From an uncultured Psychrobacter sp. (lineage in GTDB: Bacteria > Pseudomonadota > Gammaproteobacteria > Pseudomonadales > Moraxellaceae), in the NCBI GenBank assembly GCA_947489525.1, contig CANLDW010000003.1, forward strand, positions 1-64,000: DNA of 64,000 nucleotides. The letters run 5' to 3'. Positions 60,438-64,000 of the stretch are shown piece after piece. The translations under genes and the position numbers were made by a program. Under the pieces are notes generated by a model. The model did not search any database and was not told the origin of the DNA. It saw only the letters and a list, made by a program, of their open reading frames with translations. Position 1 is the stretch's first letter. Every line of letters starts with the position of its first letter.

Positions 60438-61760
60438 ATGCAGCACTCACAATATCTAAATACCAACTCCCTTAGTGCCACCGATTATACCGCCCCCTCT
60501 AACAGTCCAACTCACTCAACTCGGCCGCATGTACTGATTGCCGGCGGCGGGCATGTAGGACTGTCCTTTGCGCTATTGCTTGCGCATCAGGGTATCGCCA
60601 GCACCTTACTTGAAAAAAACAGCTATCCCGATATTAGCCCTGATGATGACAAGGGGCGCAGCCACTACTTAGATAGTCGCAATACGGCGATCTCACGGCG
60701 TACCGTACAGATCTATCAAGAGATTGGCTTGTGGGATAAGCTGCAAAGTCATGCGTGCCGTATTGATGCGGTGCAGATCAGCGAGCAAGGCAGCTTTGGA
60801 CAGGCACAGCTTAATAAGGCGGAGGAAAACGTCGAATCCTTTGGACAAGTCATGGAAAATGCTTGGCTGGGCCGTAAGCTATTGTTAGCGGCGCAAAACG
60901 AGCCTTTAATTACCCTGATTGATAACGCTGAGGTCACAGCTATTGATCAGCACTTGGACAGTGTAACCCTGAGCTTTAACCACAGCGCGAATGATAAGGT
61001 GCAACAACGACAAGGCAGTGTACTGGTCGCCTGTGATGGGCGCGACTCAAGCGTGCGTCAGCTACTAGGTATCGGTACCAGTACTTACGATTATGAGCAA
61101 ACCGCTATCGTCGGTGTGGTAGAGACCTCTAAGCCCCATGAACATATCGCTATCGAGCGCTTTAGCCCGGCAGGACCGCTTGCTGTATTGCCACTAACTG
61201 ATCCAGAAGGCGATGGCAATCATAACGACCAAACAGGTCATAGACGCTCGGTGGTCTGGATATGTCCAAAGGGCGAGGAAGCAAAATATCTAGAGAACGA
61301 TAAATACTTTCTGCAGACTCTACAGCACGCTTTTGGTCAGCGCGCTGGTACATTTATCAAAGCCGGACGCCGCGGCGCTTATCCATTGACGCGCGTACTG
61401 GCAGACCAGCAAGTCAAAGGGCGCTGCGTGATTATGGGCAATGCGGCGCACACTTTGCATCCGGTTGCGGGTCAAGGCTTTAACCTGTGTATGCGTGACG
61501 CCCATGTACTGGCGCAGATGATGAGTGCGCAAGCTGCAATAGGTGCAGATATTGGAGACTCAAATCTACTAAAACGCTATGAAAAAGCGCGCCAAACCGA
61601 TCAAAAACGAGTGATCCGCTTTTGCGATGCGGTCGTGCATGGCTTTACCCATACCAATCCAGCTATCAAGCTTATGCGTAATGTTGCGCTGGTCGCTTTT
61701 GACAAACTTCCCAATGTTAAGCCGCTCGTTGCCACTTATGCGATGGGGCTAAAATCCTAG
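60438..61760 (+). CDS. ubiH: 2-octaprenyl-6-methoxyphenol hydroxylase (UbiH)
   Basis: This 440-residue FAD monooxygenase of the UbiH/COQ6 family adds an oxygen in ubiquinone synthesis. The FAD GxGxxG loop VLIAGGGHVGLSFALLLA lies near residue 33, and GNAAHTLHPVAGQGFNLCMRD is the second FAD motif. SEQGSFG near residue 115 resembles UbiH more than UbiF or UbiI. A polar N-terminal leader of about 30 residues precedes the FAD loop. It pairs with the next gene, which is similar in fold. AAGAAGG lies ahead of the ATG. Confidence 0.9.
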   Translation: MQHSQYLNTNSLSATDYTAPSNSPTHSTRPHVLIAGGGHVGLSFALLLAHQGIASTLLEKNSYPDISPDDDKGRSHYLDSRNTAISRRTVQIYQEIGLWDKLQSHACRIDAVQISEQGSFGQAQLNKAEENVESFGQVMENAWLGRKLLLAAQNEPLITLIDNAEVTAIDQHLDSVTLSFNHSANDKVQQRQGSVLVACDGRDSSVRQLLGIGTSTYDYEQTAIVGVVETSKPHEHIAIERFSPAGPLAVLPLTDPEGDGNHNDQTGHRRSVVWICPKGEEAKYLENDKYFLQTLQHAFGQRAGTFIKAGRRGAYPLTRVLADQQVKGRCVIMGNAAHTLHPVAGQGFNLCMRDAHVLAQMMSAQAAIGADIGDSNLLKRYEKARQTDQKRVIRFCDAVVHGFTHTNPAIKLMRNVALVAFDKLPNVKPLVATYAMGLKS

Positions 61761-61815
61761 TGTGACGTCTTTTTATTGCGTGTTTATACTTACGAGTAGC
61801 TATTAGGAATACCTT

Positions 61816-63060
61816 ATGAATAATAACCATACATTGATCGTTGGCGGCGGCGTCGTTGGTATGACGCTTGCCCTAAAGTTGGCGCAAAATAAGCGACCTG
61901 TTACCTTAATCGATGCTCAGCCGGAGCGCGATACCTCTGATTGGCAGGCACTGTTAGCCAAGCGCGATGCGCGTGTTTACGCCTTGAGTCTCGCTAGTAT
62001 TGGTTTGCTGCAAGACGTAGGCGCTTGGCAAAAAATTGCCCAATCTGGGCGCAAAGCGGACTATTCTCAAATGCAAGTCTGGCAATTAAACGGTAGAGGC
62101 GAGCTACTCTTCGGCGATCATAAACGCACAGATCGTCTGGGTAGTATGGTCGAGCCACTAGTGATTGAACATGCCTTGTGGCAACGTGCCTATGAAGACG
62201 ATGTCAGCGAGTACTTAACTGTTATTGCAGGACAACAAGTCGTTGATATGGACTGGTTAGGCGATGCCGGTTATCGCGTTACTTTGGATAACGCTAGTAT
62301 TATTGAGGCTGCACTAGTAGTCGGCGCAGATGGCCGCGGCTCGTTTGTACGCCAGCAAGCCGCTATTGAGCTGGATACTTTAGACTACAACCAAACAGCG
62401 ATTTGCTGCGCTATTAAGACCACTAAGCCCCATCTTGCCACCGCGCGCCAAGTGATGCTGCCTACCGGGACTTTAGCGTTATTGCCACTTGCTGATATCA
62501 CCGTTGAGGACAAAGCTTATCCGCAGCACTGGCAGTCAATCGTCTGGACGCTACCGCGCAATCAAGCGTTAGCGCTACTAGAAGAGAACGATCGCACTAT
62601 CGCAGATAAGCTTGCTATCGCTAGCAACTATGAACTTGGCGCCATTGAGCAAATCGAATCGATTGCCAGCTTTCCGCTTACTGCCCAGCAAGCCACACGT
62701 TATACCGCGCCTAATATCGTTTTGGTAGGTGACGCCGCGCACGGGGTACATCCACTAGCAGGACAAGGGCTAAACTTAGGTATGCTCGATGTTAAGGAGC
62801 TATATGAGCAATTGACTGGGGACTTTGCCCGTAGTGGGGGTACGCTGTGGGGTAGTGGTCAAACGCTGCGCCGTTATGAGCGTTTGCGCCGTCCACATAA
62901 CAGCGTGATGATGCATAGCTTCTCAGCGCTGAACTGGCTATTTGCAGGATCAATCGCCCAGCTGCGTCCTATTCAGCAAATCCGTAGCGAAGGCATGTAC
63001 CGCGTGGGCAAGATTAAACCCTTGATGAAGCTATTTGCCAAGCAGGCGAGTGGGGTTTAG
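61816..63060 (+). CDS. Ubiquinone biosynthesis hydroxylase, UbiI/VisC-like
   Basis: This 414-residue FAD monooxygenase is similar to the upstream gene. TLIVGGGVVGMTLALKLA begins at residue 6 and GDAAHGVHPLAGQGLNLGMLD is the second FAD motif. RDARVYALSLASI is the family block. It resembles UbiI (VisC) or UbiF; the exact ring position it oxidises cannot be decided from sequence alone. It lies 55 bases after ubiH, which fits the conserved ubiH-visC pair. Confidence 0.9.
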   Translation: MNNNHTLIVGGGVVGMTLALKLAQNKRPVTLIDAQPERDTSDWQALLAKRDARVYALSLASIGLLQDVGAWQKIAQSGRKADYSQMQVWQLNGRGELLFGDHKRTDRLGSMVEPLVIEHALWQRAYEDDVSEYLTVIAGQQVVDMDWLGDAGYRVTLDNASIIEAALVVGADGRGSFVRQQAAIELDTLDYNQTAICCAIKTTKPHLATARQVMLPTGTLALLPLADITVEDKAYPQHWQSIVWTLPRNQALALLEENDRTIADKLAIASNYELGAIEQIESIASFPLTAQQATRYTAPNIVLVGDAAHGVHPLAGQGLNLGMLDVKELYEQLTGDFARSGGTLWGSGQTLRRYERLRRPHNSVMMHSFSALNWLFAGSIAQLRPIQQIRSEGMYRVGKIKPLMKLFAKQASGV

Positions 63061-63170
63061 GGGTGTGGACTGAAGCTTTAAACAAAATAGAGAACCGCCA
63101 CTTGCAAAAGCAGAGGTGACGGTCATATTGGTATCTATGATAACAGATAATAAATAGGTATGCTATCCAT

Positions 63171-63198
63171 TTGACAAATAATAAAATCTATATATAAA
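63171..63198 (+). promoter_or_regulatory. Strong promoter before the interrupted gene
   Basis: A perfect TTGACA (63171-63176) and TATAAA (63193-63198) are separated by 16 bases and lie 20 bases before the ATG of the interrupted gene. Confidence 0.7.
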
Positions 63199-63217
63199 GC
63201 TCAACAAGGCAAACCTC

Positions 63218-64000
63218 ATGCTTATCCCTAAATACTGGGCGCAATATAAGCAGCGCTTTGAATCCTCGGTAGTATCAAATGGCACAACAAAGTAAGCCAC
63301 CATCAAACGCTACGGCTGGTCGGATGTCAGTCAAAGCGACGCCTTAGTGCATGCTAAGAATCGCGTAGCAGATGCTCATGAACGCTGTCTAGCAGGCGAG
63401 GATATCATACGCCGTGAACGCAAAGAAGAGTACAACGACAGCAACGGTATTCCTATTCGCGAGCAAATTATCTCTGAGCGAACCTTTCCCAAAGACAAAT
63501 TCGCCTATACGACTAAAGTTATCGTCACGCGTAATAGCTATGGCGCGCAAGTTGCGAACGTCGACAATATCGCTATTATTGATATCGATAACGCTGAACT
63601 ATTGCATCACCTTTTTCCAGACCAATATGATCGCCACGGCCTTATACAGTCAGTTGTTAATCAAAATCAGATTATCACTAAAGGACTCATTTGGAGCTTG
63701 GTTATTATTTTCGCGATTATTGCCAGTATCATAGCGTGGCAAGGCTGGTCATGGCTGTGGTTAATTGCGGTGATGATAGCGGCAACCGCTTTTTTATGGC
63801 AAAAAGCCAGTAAAGAAGAGCAAGAGCGCCAGCAGAAGATAAATGCTGACCACGCTGCACTTCTACCTTTTATGACGGGCCTAATTCAAAAGCGTATTAA
63901 CAGTTATCCTGATGAGTCTTTTCGTCTTTATAAAACGCCCTCGGGTTTTCGTATCATCGCAACCCATGAGACTGTTTTGCCTAATGACAGCATCGTTATA
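63218..64000 (+). pseudogene. Membrane protein gene with in-frame stop at codon 26 (partial at window end)
   Basis: An ATG with AAGG upstream opens MLIPKYWAQYKQRFES, but codon 26 is TAA (63293-63295). The same frame then stays open to the window end for 235 codons. That stretch has coherent protein features: a charged segment with GEDIIRRERKEEY, two membrane helices (about 150-188 with IWSLVIIFAIIAS and GWSWLWLIAVMIAA), and a soluble part. A single CAA-to-TAA change would explain the stop. The next in-frame start is GTG at 63347, so a shortened protein is possible. I do not recognise the family. Confidence 0.65.

Noticed and set aside
63414..63734. A 106-codon frame near the window end
   Set aside because: Out of frame with the coherent membrane protein that reads through the same DNA; its product looks random.

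Overview
The window looks like chromosomal DNA of a Psychrobacter-type gammaproteobacterium (Moraxellaceae). The evidence is a fused nuoCD gene inside a full nuoA-N operon, the gene orders leuS-lptE-holA and dut-algC-argB, an Acinetobacter AdeIJK-like RND pump operon, a Moraxellaceae-type 5S rRNA, and moderate GC with AT-rich intergenic DNA. The genus is inferred from protein character and gene order; no database search was possible.

Layout. 1-550: 3' end of an rRNA operon (23S tail, 5S, terminators) followed by a rearranged fragment of the 5S end. 579-8030: a stress and detoxification block with a small heme catalase-like protein, OsmC, a flavodoxin-like protein, a DUF938 methyltransferase, a secreted dienelactone hydrolase, large-subunit catalase KatE and an MBL-fold hydrolase. 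8084-8662: two identical tRNA-Lys(TTT) genes with a promoter, terminator and several hairpin repeats. 8822-12204: MacAB exporter. 12352-16944: leuS-lptE-holA. 17100-26466: ArsC-like protein, small membrane protein, argB, an enlarged algC-type mutase, dut, mgtE, rep and hemB. 26684-33275: adaptor, RND pump and outer-membrane channel operon. 33809-37282: ispB, rplU-rpmA and lolA. 37831-54026: the 13-gene respiratory complex I operon, followed by fpr. 55117-60000: an unrecognised protein, a TonB-like protein, an MscS channel, ybeY and phoH. 60438-63060: ubiH and a second ubiquinone hydroxylase. 63218-64000: a membrane-protein gene with an early in-frame stop, running off the window.

Functional links. 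Complex I (nuo), ubiquinone synthesis (ispB, ubiH, ubiI-like) and Fpr serve respiration and redox balance. KatE, the catalase-like protein and OsmC deal with peroxides. MacAB and the RND pump handle export. LptE and LolA serve the outer membrane.

Most of the window is core housekeeping DNA. I see no clear defence island, prophage, IS element or CRISPR array. The most unexplained material is non-coding: a family of hairpin modules tagged CTTGCG beside stable RNA genes, a 15-bp perfect inverted repeat ahead of the catalase-like gene, and several short tandem repeats. At protein level the oddities are low-complexity insertions or tails (AlgC, NuoG, all three RND pump parts, PhoH).
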